Part shown: positions 25,178 through 35,400 of the stretch, piece by piece
Position numbering within the stretch: position 1 is the first letter of the stretch
Layout: every line of letters begins with the position of its first letter
Assembly: GCF_033958435.1 (NCBI RefSeq)
Contig: NC_134138.1
Span: forward strand, 178,296,798 to 178,360,797
Length of the DNA: 64,000 bases
Direction: 5' to 3'
Source of the DNA: Carettochelys insculpta
Lineage: Eukaryota; Chordata; Testudines; Carettochelyidae
Notes under the pieces: model-generated
What the model was told of the DNA's origin: nothing
Databases searched by the model: none
The model's input: only the letters and a program-made list of their open reading frames with translations
Translations under genes and position numbers: made by a program

Positions 25178-25930
25178 CCACACACATAAAATGGGAAGTG
25201 ACTGCCAAGAAAGGTGTACTGCAGAAAGGGATCTAGGAGTTATACCGGACCACTAACTAAATATGAATCAACAGTTGCAAATAAAATAAAATAAAAAAAT
25301 AAAATAACACTGTTGCAAATAAAATAAAATAAAATAAATAAAAAAGGGAATCATTCTGGGATGTATTAACAGGTGCATCATAAGTAAGACACAAGAATAA
25401 ATGTTTCTGTTTTACTCGGCACTGATTAAACGTCAACTGGAGTATTGTGTGGAGGTCTGAACACCCCATTTCAGGAATAATGTGGAAAAATTGGAGATGG
25501 TTCAGAGAAGAGCAACAATATTAATTAAAGGTCTAGAAAACATAACCTATGAAGAATGACTGAAAGAATTAGGTTTGTTGAGTTTGGAAAAGAGACGACT
25601 CAGAGGGGGCATGTAACACCTTTCCAGTACGTATATAAGTATGCTACAAAGAAGAGGGAGAGAAATTATTCTCTTTAACCTCTAATAATGGAACAAAACA
25701 CAACAAGCTTAATTTACAGCAAGGAAAGTCGAGGCTGGACATTAGGAAAAACGTCCTTACTGTCAGGATGGCTAAGCACTGGAATATATTGACCTGAAAG
25801 GTATTTGGAGACATTTAAGAGCAGGTTAGACAAACATCTGTCAGGAATGATCTAGATGGTGCTTAGTGCTGCTGTCAGAGCAGGGTCTAGACACACCAGT
25901 CTCTTAAGGTCCCTTCCAGGTCTTATTTTC
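25178..25930 (+). mobile_element. CR1 LINE fragment with an internal AATAA expansion
   Basis: CTGCAGAAAGGGATCTAGGAG, GAGTATTGTGTGGAGGTCTG and GGTTCAGAGAAGAGCAAC are CR1 ORF2 phrases read on plus, followed by the 3' UTR (AAGGTCCCTTCCAGGTC near 25905). Between 25272 and 25346 the fragment carries a (AATAA)-type low-complexity expansion in which GTTGCAAATAAAATAAAAT is duplicated. No intact frame. Confidence 0.8.
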
Positions 25931-26015
25931 TATGGTGTCAGTGGGGTAGCTGCATTAGTCTGTAGATTCACAAAAACAATCAGTCCCGTAGTACCTTAAA
26001 GAATAATACATTCTA
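25931..26015 (-). mobile_element. Penelope-like tail fragment, minus orientation
   Basis: GGGGTAGCTGCATTAGTCTG followed by a GTACCTTAAAGA phrase is the inverted complement of the tail wording seen at 26362 and 12655. Only the last part of the element is present, immediately after the CR1 end. Confidence 0.5.
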
Positions 26016-26361
26016 TGATTGCTCAATATTTTTGTGCTTATACCTTTCTTTTCATATTTATTAAATTTTACCACATAAACTAGTTGATGCAAAAATCCAA
26101 AAAATGAGTAATGGGAACTTTTATCTTGAGGTGCTTATTCTTGTAAATTCGACAAATGGGAATCCTCAACATATACATGATACACAGCTGGGAGTGGAAA
26201 GATGCTGAGATCACGGGAGATTTCCAGTTTGAATTAGCTGATGTCCCTAGGCTCTGGTGTGACAATCCTAGAGTTGTCATGTTCATTCAGATGCTGCTTT
26301 CTGCTTTAACTTGTGGGAGAATAAATACAGTGCAGCAATATACCCCTCTGAAACCACCCCA

Positions 26362-26458
26362 CTCATGCATCTGATGAAGCGGGTCTTTGCCCACAAAAGC
26401 TTATGCTCCAAAATATCTGTTAGTCTATAAGGTGCCACAAGACTTCTTGTTGTTCTCA
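26362..26458 (+). mobile_element. Penelope-like tail fragment
   Basis: CTGATGAAGCGGGTCTTTGC, then CACAAAAGCTTATGCTCC, a CTGTTAGTC phrase and GGTGCCACAAGACTTCTTG: the same 3' terminal sequence as at 12655, slightly longer. Confidence 0.62.
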
Positions 26459-26463
26459 GTGCA

Positions 26464-26811
26464 GCAATGGTTCCCAACCAGGCGTGTGTGCAGCCCCTTG
26501 GGAGGCTGCAGATAGGTTTCAGGAGTCAGCCAAGCAGGGCTAGTATTAGACTTTCTGGGGCCCGGGGGCGAGGCCCCTGAGCCTTGCCACCCCACAGGCA
26601 CTGGAGCCCTGCCTAGAGCTAGAGGCTGAGCAACTGACCTTTGCAGTGCCTTCTGTGACACGAGGCCTCAGCAACTGCCCTGCTTGCCAACTCATAATGC
26701 TGTCCCTTGCTTTCATAAGCAGAAGAACAGTTGTGGCACAGGTGGGTCAAGGAGTTTTATAGGACGCTGGGGAGGAGAAGGGCTTGGAAAGAAAAAGGTT
26801 GAGAACCCCAG
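26464..26811. mobile_element. Probable non-autonomous hAT element
   Basis: The left end CAATGGTTCCCAACC and the right end GGTTGAGAACCCCAG are inverted complements with two or three mismatches, the CAGTGGTTCTCAACC type of hAT terminus. No clear 8-bp target duplication could be fixed. GC-rich interior without a transposase frame. Confidence 0.6.
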
Positions 26812-28814
26812 CACTATAGCACCTGGGAACAGGACAAGTGAAGTCAAGTCTAGTGAATTAACCTGCAATATAAATGTTGCTCCTGAAGACAACCATTAAA
26901 GAGCAAGATCCACAGACATCTATTGACCTATGCACTTAGGATCAGGCTTTTCTGTGGATTAAGAGTCGTTTGTCTGACAAGCTTAAAAGATTGGAACATT
27001 GAGAAGAGATGTGAATCGTGAAAGTCATCTATCTGGCCCCAGGGCATCACTCTTACATGGCACATTGCTGTGTTGGACAGGAGTACTGAGAGACTGAAAT
27101 CCCCCTTGGTCATTAAAACAAAGGTAAAACATCATAGGACTCACTCTGTTCTCAGTTATGCTTCTCTGACTTTTGCAGAATTATACCGGTAAAGTGAGAA
27201 CAATCCCTATAGAACATTTAACTTCAAGAACTTGCTACTCCCATTTTTTGCACATCAGCAAGGGATAAATTACTTGGTCAAGTTGCAGCTATATTTCTTC
27301 AGACTCCCTGTATTTACAAGGGATCGGTCCTTTCTCAACTCTTCTGTGAGATGGGTTATATATAACCAAGTAAGCCATCTCCTAAGCACCTCTCAGGTCT
27401 TGGGAGGCTTTATGAGACCTTGCCTCCGTTTCCCGTTTGCTCAGGCTTCTCAATAAAGCCACAAAAGCTTGTGTTTAATAACCACAGCTCCCCTTGGGGT
27501 TTGGTTTATTAACATAAAATAAAGTAAAAAAGGAAAGCCTCTTCTGCACATAATCTTGCACTGGGCACAAATCTGCCCCACCCCAAGACCTGTGTATATT
27601 TTTAAAATCTCTGTCCCCCATCCCTGCCCTAACCCAGGCACAGCACCACTTTCCTGACAATCTGTCTTTGTGCTGTCCCAGCATTTCTTGCCTGAAGTTG
27701 GCCCTTCTGTGATTTCTCCACAGGCCTCATTCCCTATTGGTAGCTTTCCCCATACTGTCTCAGGTACCAACAAAAACCTTTTTACTCTGTAGGAATCTAT
27801 TTATGTGCCCCTTTAGTGCCTCCTTTCTCCTTATCTATAGCAAACCCGGTCAGGTCACCTGACCAGTAATCACATGACCTTTTTTCTCCCCATCTGGGAA
27901 GGTGAGTTATGTTTGCTGCAGTTGAACTGAGCCACATCTTATTTCAAAGTGCCAGTCACCCTGTGACAACACAGGATGTGGTAAAGATGATATTCCAGAC
28001 AACACACAATCAGCCAACAATAAACTCTGTGGTAAGAGGACCCCAGTTCCAGATTATCTAAAAGCATCCAGCCCACAAGATTAATTTATAACACCAGGTT
28101 TGTGAAGGGGTATTGTTCTTTTTTTTACATTTTTAACTCCTCAGGGGGCGTGATCAAATGTCTCATATGTAATAATATGAAGTTAAGTTTGAAAATCTTG
28201 AATTTATCTCATATAACCTTGTTAGAGGTCAAAGGGTAAGACGTAAAAAACATCATCTTACAAGCACATGAGAGTTGGCTTGGGCAGAAAATCAGAAATA
28301 ATAAAAATGAATAAATGGAAAAGATAAAAGCATGAATTCAATGATCAACCACCCACAGAGCCAAGGAAATAGAGTATATGACAAAAGATCAATGGTGGTT
28401 CATATTTCAGAAGCCTGCTAACTGCATCAGGTAGAGGAGATAAAGAAGCAAATGGAAGGATTTTAAAGTCTGGCCAGCAAGATAGGACGGGCAGACTGGC
28501 AAAGAAATCACACCAGTAAAAACGGGTGATAAACACAAGCATACAGTGCTGCATGGCTCACTGATTTGGCAGTTATCTTATCATTAGGGAAAGGGGTTTA
28601 AATAAGTATACCAGTGATCCGTTGTGCAAAAACAAAGCACAGCTGCAAGAAAACAAAGGGTCTAACTAACTTCCTCCAAGCAGGATCATTAAGCTTATCT
28701 GAGAATAAGTAAACATGACAACAGGGTGGCTTTGCGGAAAAAAATGTGAAAAAGAGAGGCAATGGATGAATGGCCTGCTCTGAGACCCAGATGAGACTCT
28801 ATTTCCCATTTAAA
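26812..28814. other. Unassigned intergenic DNA
   Basis: No gene recognised. A sequence at about 27350-27460 ends in CTTCTCAATAAAGCCAC, which would suit an LTR polyadenylation signal, but no LTR ends were seen. A minus-strand open frame of 107 codons (27450-27773) has no motif. Confidence 0.4.
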
Positions 28815-30191
28815 AATGAAAAGCAGTTAAGTAGCACTTTAAAGACTAGCAAAATAATTTATCAGGTGAGCTTTCGTGGGACAGACCCACTTCTTCAGAC
28901 CATAGCCATACCAGAAGAGACTCAATATTTAAGGCACGGAGAACCAAAAACAGTAATCAAGGAGGACAAATCAGAAAAAAATGATCAAGGTGAGCAAATC
29001 AGAGAGTGGCCGGGTAGAGGGGAAGGTCAAGAATTAGATTAAGCCAAAACAAAAAGCAGTCAAGTAGCACTTTAAAGACTAGCAAAATAGTTTATTAGGT
29101 GAGCTTTCGTGGGACAGACACACTTCTTCAGACCATAGCCAGACCAGAACAGACTCAATATTTAAGACACAGAGAACCAAAAACAGTAAGCAAGGAGGAC
29201 AAATCAGAAAAAGATAATCAAGGTGAGCAAATCAGAGAGTGGAGGGGTGAGGGGGGGGGAAGGTCAAGAATTAGATTGAGCCAAGTATGCAGACGAGCCC
29301 CTATAGTGACTCAGAAAGTTCCCATCACGATTTAAACCATGTGTTAATGTGCTGAATTTGAATATAAAAGTCAGCTCATCCACTTCTCTCTCTAAAACAG
29401 TGTGATAATTCCTTTTCAGTAACACACATACCTTGAGGTCATTGACAGAATGCCCCATTCCATTAAAATGTTGACTAACTGGTTTGTGGATCTGGAGTGT
29501 TTTGATGTCTGTTTTGTGCCATTAACCCTTTGTCTAAGGGAGTTAGAAGTCTGTCCAATATACAAAGCATCTGGGCATTGTTGGCACATGATGGCATATA
29601 TGATGTTAGTAGAGGAGCATGAGAAAGTGCCCGTGATTCTGTGAGTAACCTGGTTAGGTCCAGTGATGGTATTTCCAGAGAAGATATGTGGACAAAGCTG
29701 GCAGCGGGCTTTGTTGCAGGGAAAGGTTCCAGGACTGGTGTTCCTGGAATATAGACTGTGGCTGTTACTGAGGATCCTCATGAGGTTGGGAGGTTGTCTG
29801 TAGGAGAGAACAGGCATGTCACCCAGGGCCTTCTGGAGTGTAGCATCCTGATTAAGAATAGGTTGTAGGTCTTCAATAATTCGTTGCAGTGGTCTGAGTT
29901 GGGGGCTGTAGGTGATGACCTGTGGTGTTCTGTTCTTGGCTTTTTTGGGCTGATCTTGGAGTAACTGGTCTCTGGGTATGCGTCTGGCCCTGTCAATTTG
30001 TTTTTTTACTTCTCCTGGTGGGTAATTCAGGTTTATGAATATTTGGTAAAGTTCTTGTAGTTTTTGGTCTCCGTCAGTTGGATCAGAGCAAAGAGTTTTA
30101 CCTTTCCTTTTAAAAACTCTTGTGTAGCTTTCTTTTGAGATTGAGTTCTGTTTTACCTTTCCTTTTAAAAACTCTTGTGTAGCTTTCTTTT
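28815..30191 (-). mobile_element. Penelope-like retroelement, 5'-truncated, with duplicated 3' end
   Basis: On the minus strand this holds the C-terminal part of the Penelope polyprotein (29264-30150) followed by the tail. The terminal ~233 bp exist twice in direct order: 29048-29281 and 28815-29047, both ending in AGTGCTACTT(G/A)ACTGCTTTT on the minus strand. The reverse transcriptase domain is missing because the copy stops near 30191, where a 42-bp word also repeats (30095-30136 and 30150-30191). This element is the reference that identifies the other tail fragments in the window. Confidence 0.8.
29264..30150 (-). pseudogene. Penelope-type GIY-YIG endonuclease region, frameshifted
   Basis: Penelope-like elements fuse a reverse transcriptase to a GIY-YIG nuclease that nicks the target DNA. 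Reading minus, an open frame runs from about 30150 without a stop through DQKLQELYQIF, RRIPRDQLLQDQPKKAK and PVLSYRQPPNLMRIL to a cysteine cluster (PCNKARCQLC) and the nuclease core IIYAIMCQQCPDALYIGQT followed by NSLRQRVNG, with the Y, YIG and R positions in place. It stops at 29416, but the expected continuation MGHSVNDLKVCVLLKRN lies in the next frame (to 29264), so one frame shift falls between about 29460 and 29520. The true frame is longer than its first Met suggests. C-terminal fragment only; no RT. Confidence 0.8.
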
Positions 30192-30369
30192 CCTACCTTA
30201 ATCAGTTGTCACATATTCTATACATTAAGTATCTGCAATTTAATGGTGGATGAAGAGATTCAGATGATAAAGTTGGTAAAAAGTTTCAAGATCTTTCTGG
30301 ATGAAAACTATTTAAACATAAGATACTATTTATTTTGATTATTTCCATTATTACATGCATAGTCAGGCA

Positions 30370-31300
30370 CTTTTGTAATTAGAGTAAATAAGGCCAGTGA
30401 GCTTAAGAACGAAGCTGGGCGTCTTGAAAACATGTGTATTCAGCAGCATGTTGTACAGATGTGAGACACGGGTGATAACAAAAGATTCAAAAAGAAGAAT
30501 ATTGGCGTTCAAAAGGAGTTGTTATAGAAAGATTCTGAGAATGGGATGGATGCAGAAGGTCACCAATGAGGAATTATACAGCTGAAAGAGAACCTGCTGC
30601 AGAAGGTTATAAAACGGAAGCTACAACTATTTGGACATATTTGCAGAATGAACGATGAATGAAAAATCAAGACCCAAGTATTTGGCATAATGGCCGTGTC
30701 TACACTACACCCAAACTTTGAAATGGCCATGCAAATGGCCATTTCGAAGTTCACTAATGAAGCGCCGAAATACATATTCAGTGCCTCATTAGCATGCGGG
30801 TGGCTGCGGCACTTTGAAATTGACGCGGCTCGCCGCCACGTGGCTTGTCCCAATGGGGCTCCTTTTCGAAAGGACCCCGCCTACTTCGAAGTCCCCTTAT
30901 TGCCATATGCTCATAGGAATAAGGGGATTTTGAAGTAGGCAGGGTCCTTTCGAAAAGGAGCCCCGTCTGGACGAGCTGCGTCAATTTCGAAGTGCCGCGG
31001 CCGCCTGCGTGCTAATGAGGCGCTGAATATGTATTTCAGCACTTCATTAGTAAACTTCAAAATGGCCATTTGCATGGCCATTTCGAAATTTGGGGCTAGT
31101 GTAGACATAGCCAATGGATGGTACAAATAGGAGAGGCAGACCCCACAGAGAATGGATAGATGATGTAGTAGATTGGTGTGGAGCTAGTCTACAGAAACTA
31201 AGCCATTCTGCACTGGATAGGGAAAGATGGAAAGAAATAGTGAGAAAGGTATCAGACACCAACGGACGCTGAGCCCACGGTTATTGATAATGATGATGAA
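30370..31300 (+). mobile_element. RTE-type LINE 3' end, split by a fold-back MITE
   Basis: Before the MITE (30370-30691) the plus frame reads VFSSMLYRCETRVITKDSKR and then CYRKILRMGWM with VTNEELY; after a frame disturbance it continues RKLQLFGHICRMND. After the MITE (31113 on) it resumes RRGRPHREWIDDVVDWCG, then ALDRERWKEIVRKVSDTNGR and a stop. These are hallmarks of the C-terminal tail of RTE-clade LINE proteins. The 3' end falls into short GAT-type repeats (TGATAATGATGATGAA), also usual for RTE. The reverse transcriptase core is absent. Confidence 0.72.
30692..31112. mobile_element. Fold-back MITE, copy 2, inside the RTE fragment
   Basis: 421 bp with ends GGCCGTGTCTACACTAC and CTAGTGTAGACATAGCC, flanked by AAT on both sides (30689-30691, 31113-31115). 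The halves are long inverted complements pivoting near 30905. Removing it together with one AAT rejoins the RTE sequence, so it inserted later than the LINE. Confidence 0.88.
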
Positions 31301-32289
31301 TCAAACTGATTGCCCAGTTCAATGACTCTGTGAAAGAAATTTATATGAAAGGACACCAAATGTGTGGAATGTTGTTTTTGAGTTTTGGACTGAAAAAATA
31401 GTGCTAAACAAAAATTATATTGTGGTTAGAATTTAGTTTACTGCACCGTCAGGTCACAGGAGTAATAACTTATTTTTTCATGCCTGTCCTGATCAATAAT
31501 GATTTTGTACTTTCCATGGCAACCCCATTACTCAATGATATATTTGAGATATAAAGTTGTCCTGCAGGAGACCTACTCACTGACAAATAAATTCTTTCCT
31601 AAATATGTTTTTAGAGCACACACAAGGGTAGATTAAACTCAGATCTAATTTGAAGTTGTGCTTTCACACTTTGAGACCCACAGTCACCTTTCATGATTGT
31701 AATACAATTTCCCTTTTCCCTTACTAAGCAAAATGAGGAAAGCTGAAAGTGAAATACCAGGCAACTAGAAGAAGCAAAGGTCAAGATACAGATGTACATC
31801 AACATTAGACTGGAATTTGGGTTTGAGATCAAACCTTACATACTTACATTCATGTTTAGGTTCATGTCTGATGGGTGATAAACTCTCAAATGCCAGCCTA
31901 ACAAAATATTAATCTCAAATGCCAGAAAACCCTGATGAACAGGAAGTATTGCATGTTTTCTGTTGTTGACCAACGTGTTGACCCAGAATGCTTTAAAGAT
32001 AATCCTTGTGAAGTTATTGATGTACAGGTTGAACCTCTCTAATCCAGAACCCTCTCATCTGACAATATCCAGACACACTTTTAAAAGTGAAATTAAGGGC
32101 ACAAAAGTATATTATCCAATTGCATAGTAATGATAGGAGCTATAGTAAAAGACTATCCTGGCTTAATCTGGGTGTCTTCAATGACCTGAAACTCAAAAGA
32201 GAACCACACACACACACAAAAAAAAGTGAAGTTAGATAAGATGAAAATAAAATAATAAACCCACCATCACCAAAGTATACAGGGACAAA
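31301..32289. other. Mostly unassigned intergenic DNA
   Basis: The phrase CAGGTTGAACCTCTCTAATC at 32026-32046 marks a short repeat seen again inverted near 39900-39935. An (AC)n run lies near 32205. Otherwise nothing recognised. Confidence 0.4.
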
Positions 32290-33081
32290 ATTGAAAGGCT
32301 GAGTTATAAAATGAGATTAAACTGGCTAGGGACATGAAGGTAGCCATAAAGCATTTGAAATTCACATTACAAGTAAGAGGAAGATTAAGGACAGAGTAGG
32401 CCCATTACTCAAAGAGGAGGGCAAAACAAAGGAGCAATGAGGAAGTACTGAATGTCTTTGTTGTTTCAGTTTGCATCCAAAAATGCAACATTAGTATAAA
32501 TGGGGCAAAGGTCTGAAGGTAAAACAGGGAAAGACAAAGTCAAGAATTATATAGACTAGAATTATCTAGAATTACCTTCAAGCAGGGCCTCATGACACAC
32601 ATCCTACAATGCTTAAGGAATAACTGAAGAGATCTCAACCATTAACTGTTATGCCTGGGAACCTGTGGAGAAGGAAGAGATCCCAAAGGTATGAAAGGGG
32701 GCAAATATAGTACCAATTAAGGGGAATAAAGGACAAGCCAGGGTATATCAAGACAGTTTACTTTTGATATGCAGAAAGGTAATAGGGCAAAAATATCGGT
32801 TTGCAAGCACCTAGAAGAAAACAATGCAATAAGTAATAATCAATATGAATTTGTCAAGAACAAATCATACTGAACCAACCTAATATTCTCCTTTGACAGA
32901 GTAATAAATAGAAGATGTGGTATATCTTGACTATATTAGGGCTTTTGATACTGTGTCTCATGATCTTTTCATGGGCATACTATAGAATATAGCCTAAATG
33001 AACAACAGATGAACACCCAGTTAGAAAACTGTGTTCAGAGAGTGGTTCTCAGTTGGTTATAGTCAAGCTGGAGGAGCTAAT

Positions 33082-34096
33082 TGTGAGCCGATGCCCAGGT
33101 GCCAGCTAAAGGTCTGGTGAGGCAAAAAGGGCGGGGAGGAGTGATGCTACACCAGCAGCTATGCTAAGCAGCCAGGGCAGGCTGGGTTCTTTGGTTTGTG
33201 TTTAGTTCGGGTACAGCAGCAAGAGGAAAATTACTCTTGGAGAGGCTTTAACAGTTACTTTTATTTATACAAAGATAGAAACAATTTAACTAAGACAAAT
33301 GATTAAAGTACAAGTTAGTACTCACAGTTTTTAAAGGGGAAACAACACAATTTAACTTAAGAAAAGTTTTAGACAAACTAGCTAGCTTAAACTAATACAA
33401 GTAATGTGTACACAAGAAAGGCACGTTGCAGGTGTGATTTTCACCCCTGCCTCTTAGACCTGGTGGAACCAGAGTCTTTCCCTCAATTCCTATAGGAAAG
33501 AAGTGCAATACAGGTGTAATTCTTACCCCTGTCTCCTAGATCCAGTGTGACCCAAATTCTCTCAATTCCTCGGGAAGAAGTAGATACGAACCAGGCGTCC
33601 CCAGTCTCGGGAGTTAATTCCAGACCTGGCCAGCAGGTGTAGGTGATTGAAACTCAAAGGGGGGATGGTCTGCCAAGCCCCTTTATACTGCTTTTGTCAC
33701 GTACGCTTCTTCCTGGTCTTAAGTGGCCAATTGGGAGGAATGTTTTGAACCCCAGGTTTCCCATGGAAGATGCAAGGCTCAATTGGCATCTGTGAATTGT
33801 GGACAATTGGGCACCTTTGGAGGTGATGGGCGGGGTTCCCCAATCTTCCTGGGGAAGTGATCAAGGCTGGGGAAGTGATCAAGGTGTGTCAATTACTGAG
33901 ATCAGCCAGAAGGGCAGCCATTAGCTAGCCCATTCACTGTCTGGTTTTTGTGTATAGTAGAGAGGCTGGGAGAGACAGCACACCTGTGTTCCCAGGACAT
34001 CAAAGGGTGCCTGTCTCCACTGCTTATTTCTCTCTCTCTCTCCCAGTGGGGGGGAGAAGAAGAAAAGGCCAAATGGGGGGTTCATGTCTGGCTACA
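33082..34096 (-). mobile_element. Solo LTR of an endogenous retrovirus, copy 1 (minus)
   Basis: 1,015 bp. On the minus strand it runs from TGTAGCCAGACATGAACCCC to ATCGGCTCACA, with canonical TGT...ACA ends, flanked by CTAAT (33077-33081) and CTTAT (34097-34101), a 5-bp target duplication with one change. The minus strand carries a TATA box (TATAAA, complement at 33682-33687) and an AATAAA signal (complement at 33260-33265). A second copy in the opposite orientation is at 52788-53781. No internal retroviral genes flank it, so it is a recombined solo LTR sitting inside CR1. Confidence 0.88.
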
Positions 34097-34366
34097 CTTA
34101 TCGAGTGGGTTTACACAGGCATCTTTCATGGATCCAGTTCAATTCAATATCTTTATAAGTGATTTGAATAATGGCATAGATATAAGGTTTGCAGATCATA
34201 CAAAGTTGGGAGGGTTGCACACACTTAGGAGGACAGGGTTAGAACACAAAATCATTGTGACAAATTTGAAAACATATTCTGAAATAAATAGAAATTGGGA
34301 CAAAATTCAACATGCCAAATGCAGACTATTGCACTTAAAAAGATAGCCTTAGTGTTTGTAAATTGA

Positions 34367-34772
34367 GTCTATGTCTACACTAGCCCCAAACTTTGAAATG
34401 GCCGTGTAAATGGCCATTTTGAAGTTTACTAATAAAGCGCTGAAATACATATTCAGTGCCTCATTAGCATGTGGGCGGCCGCAGCATTTCAAAATTGATG
34501 TAGCTCGTCCCGACGGGGCTCCTTTTCGAAAGGACCCCGCCTATTTCAAAGTCCCCTTATTCCTGTGAGCAGATGGGAATAAGGGGACTTCGAAATTGAC
34601 ACAACTCATCCCGACGGGGCTCCTTTTCGAAAGGACCCCACCAACTTTGAAGTGCTGCGGCCACCTGCATGCTAAGGAGGCACTGAATATGTATTTCAGC
34701 GCTTCATTAGTAAACGTCGAAATGGCCATTTACATAGCCATTTCAAAGTTTGGGGCTAGTGTAGACATGACC
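34367..34772. mobile_element. Fold-back MITE, copy 3, inside CR1
   Basis: 406 bp from GTCTATGTCTACACTAGCCC to GGGCTAGTGTAGACATGACC, with TGA before and TAA after (one change from a perfect triplet duplication). Same long inverted-repeat structure as copies 1, 2 and 4, although the right-hand centre contains a rearranged repeat of CTCCTTTTCGAAAGGACCCC (34519-34538 and again near 34620). Confidence 0.82.
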
Positions 34773-34937
34773 TAAATGGGAAATGACTGTTTAGGAAAGA
34801 GTACTTATGAAAAGATCTGGTAACAGTGAACTGGAGTTATTGCAGACCACAAGGCTCTGTGACCATGGACCCTTTAGGTAAAAAAAGTGGCATAGGCCCA
34901 CAAGTGGCTTTCCCAAAGTGGGCTCATGTCCCACTTA

Positions 34938-35097
34938 GGCTGTTTCTACCTATGCCACTTTTGAAAATTATAAACAGCCCAAAAATGCTAATGAATTGTG
35001 GCTGTAAATGTCCGGTGCCTCATTGGCATACGGTTACATGATTTGTAGTCCAGAAGAAACTCTTCCAGACACCAAAACAGTGTGTAGAGGCACAGCC
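34938..35097. mobile_element. Short MITE related to the one at 49630
   Basis: Ends GGCTGTTTCTACCTATGCC and GTGTAGAGGCACAGCC are imperfect inverted complements. The interior shares TGCCTCATTGGCAT and CACATGATTT-like words with the element at 49630-49936. Target duplication not resolved. Confidence 0.55.
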
Positions 35098-35166
35098 CCT
35101 GGGAGATCCCCTTCTTCCTGAAAATTTCTTCCAGATGGCCTTAGAGAAACACTCATCTATATTATA

Positions 35167-35400
35167 CGTAGGCTATGGCCTCACTAGAGAACATTGGTGC
35201 AGCTGTGCAACTATTATCTCTCTAGTGTAGCCCCTAAGCCAATAGAAGAGAGCTCTGCCATTGGCTTAATTAATCCCCAAAGAACTACTCCCACGATAGC
35301 ATTGTTCACACAAGCACTCATGCTGGTTGAACACATTTTGCAGGGCTAGTGGCTTGTTCATGTCCCTGAGTGACGTATGTAGTAGTATAGACATAGCATT
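35167..35400. mobile_element. Old MITE fragment
   Basis: Begins AGGCTATGGCCTCACTAGAG and ends TATAGACATAGCATT, weak inverted complements. Phrases such as GTCCCTGAGTGACGTATG match a common reptile DNA-transposon family. Confidence 0.5.

Larger units (their letters stand above)
32290..34935 (+). mobile_element. CR1 LINE split by a solo LTR and by a fold-back MITE
   Basis: Plus-strand CR1 pieces occupy 32290-33081, 34097-34366 and 34773-34935. The first covers the linker and the first part of the reverse transcriptase (ACAGAGTAGGCCCATTACTC, GATACTGTGTCTCATGATC). The second encodes DPVQFNIFISDLNNGIDIRF followed by ADHTKLGG, where CR1 normally has FADD: the second catalytic Asp is replaced by His. 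The third gives ATGGGAAATGACTGTTTAGG. The pieces join in the normal CR1 order when the two insertions are removed. Not functional. Confidence 0.82.

Noticed and set aside
27130..27890. Possible LTR ending in CTCAATAAAGCC
   Set aside because: Boundaries and orientation could not be established by eye.
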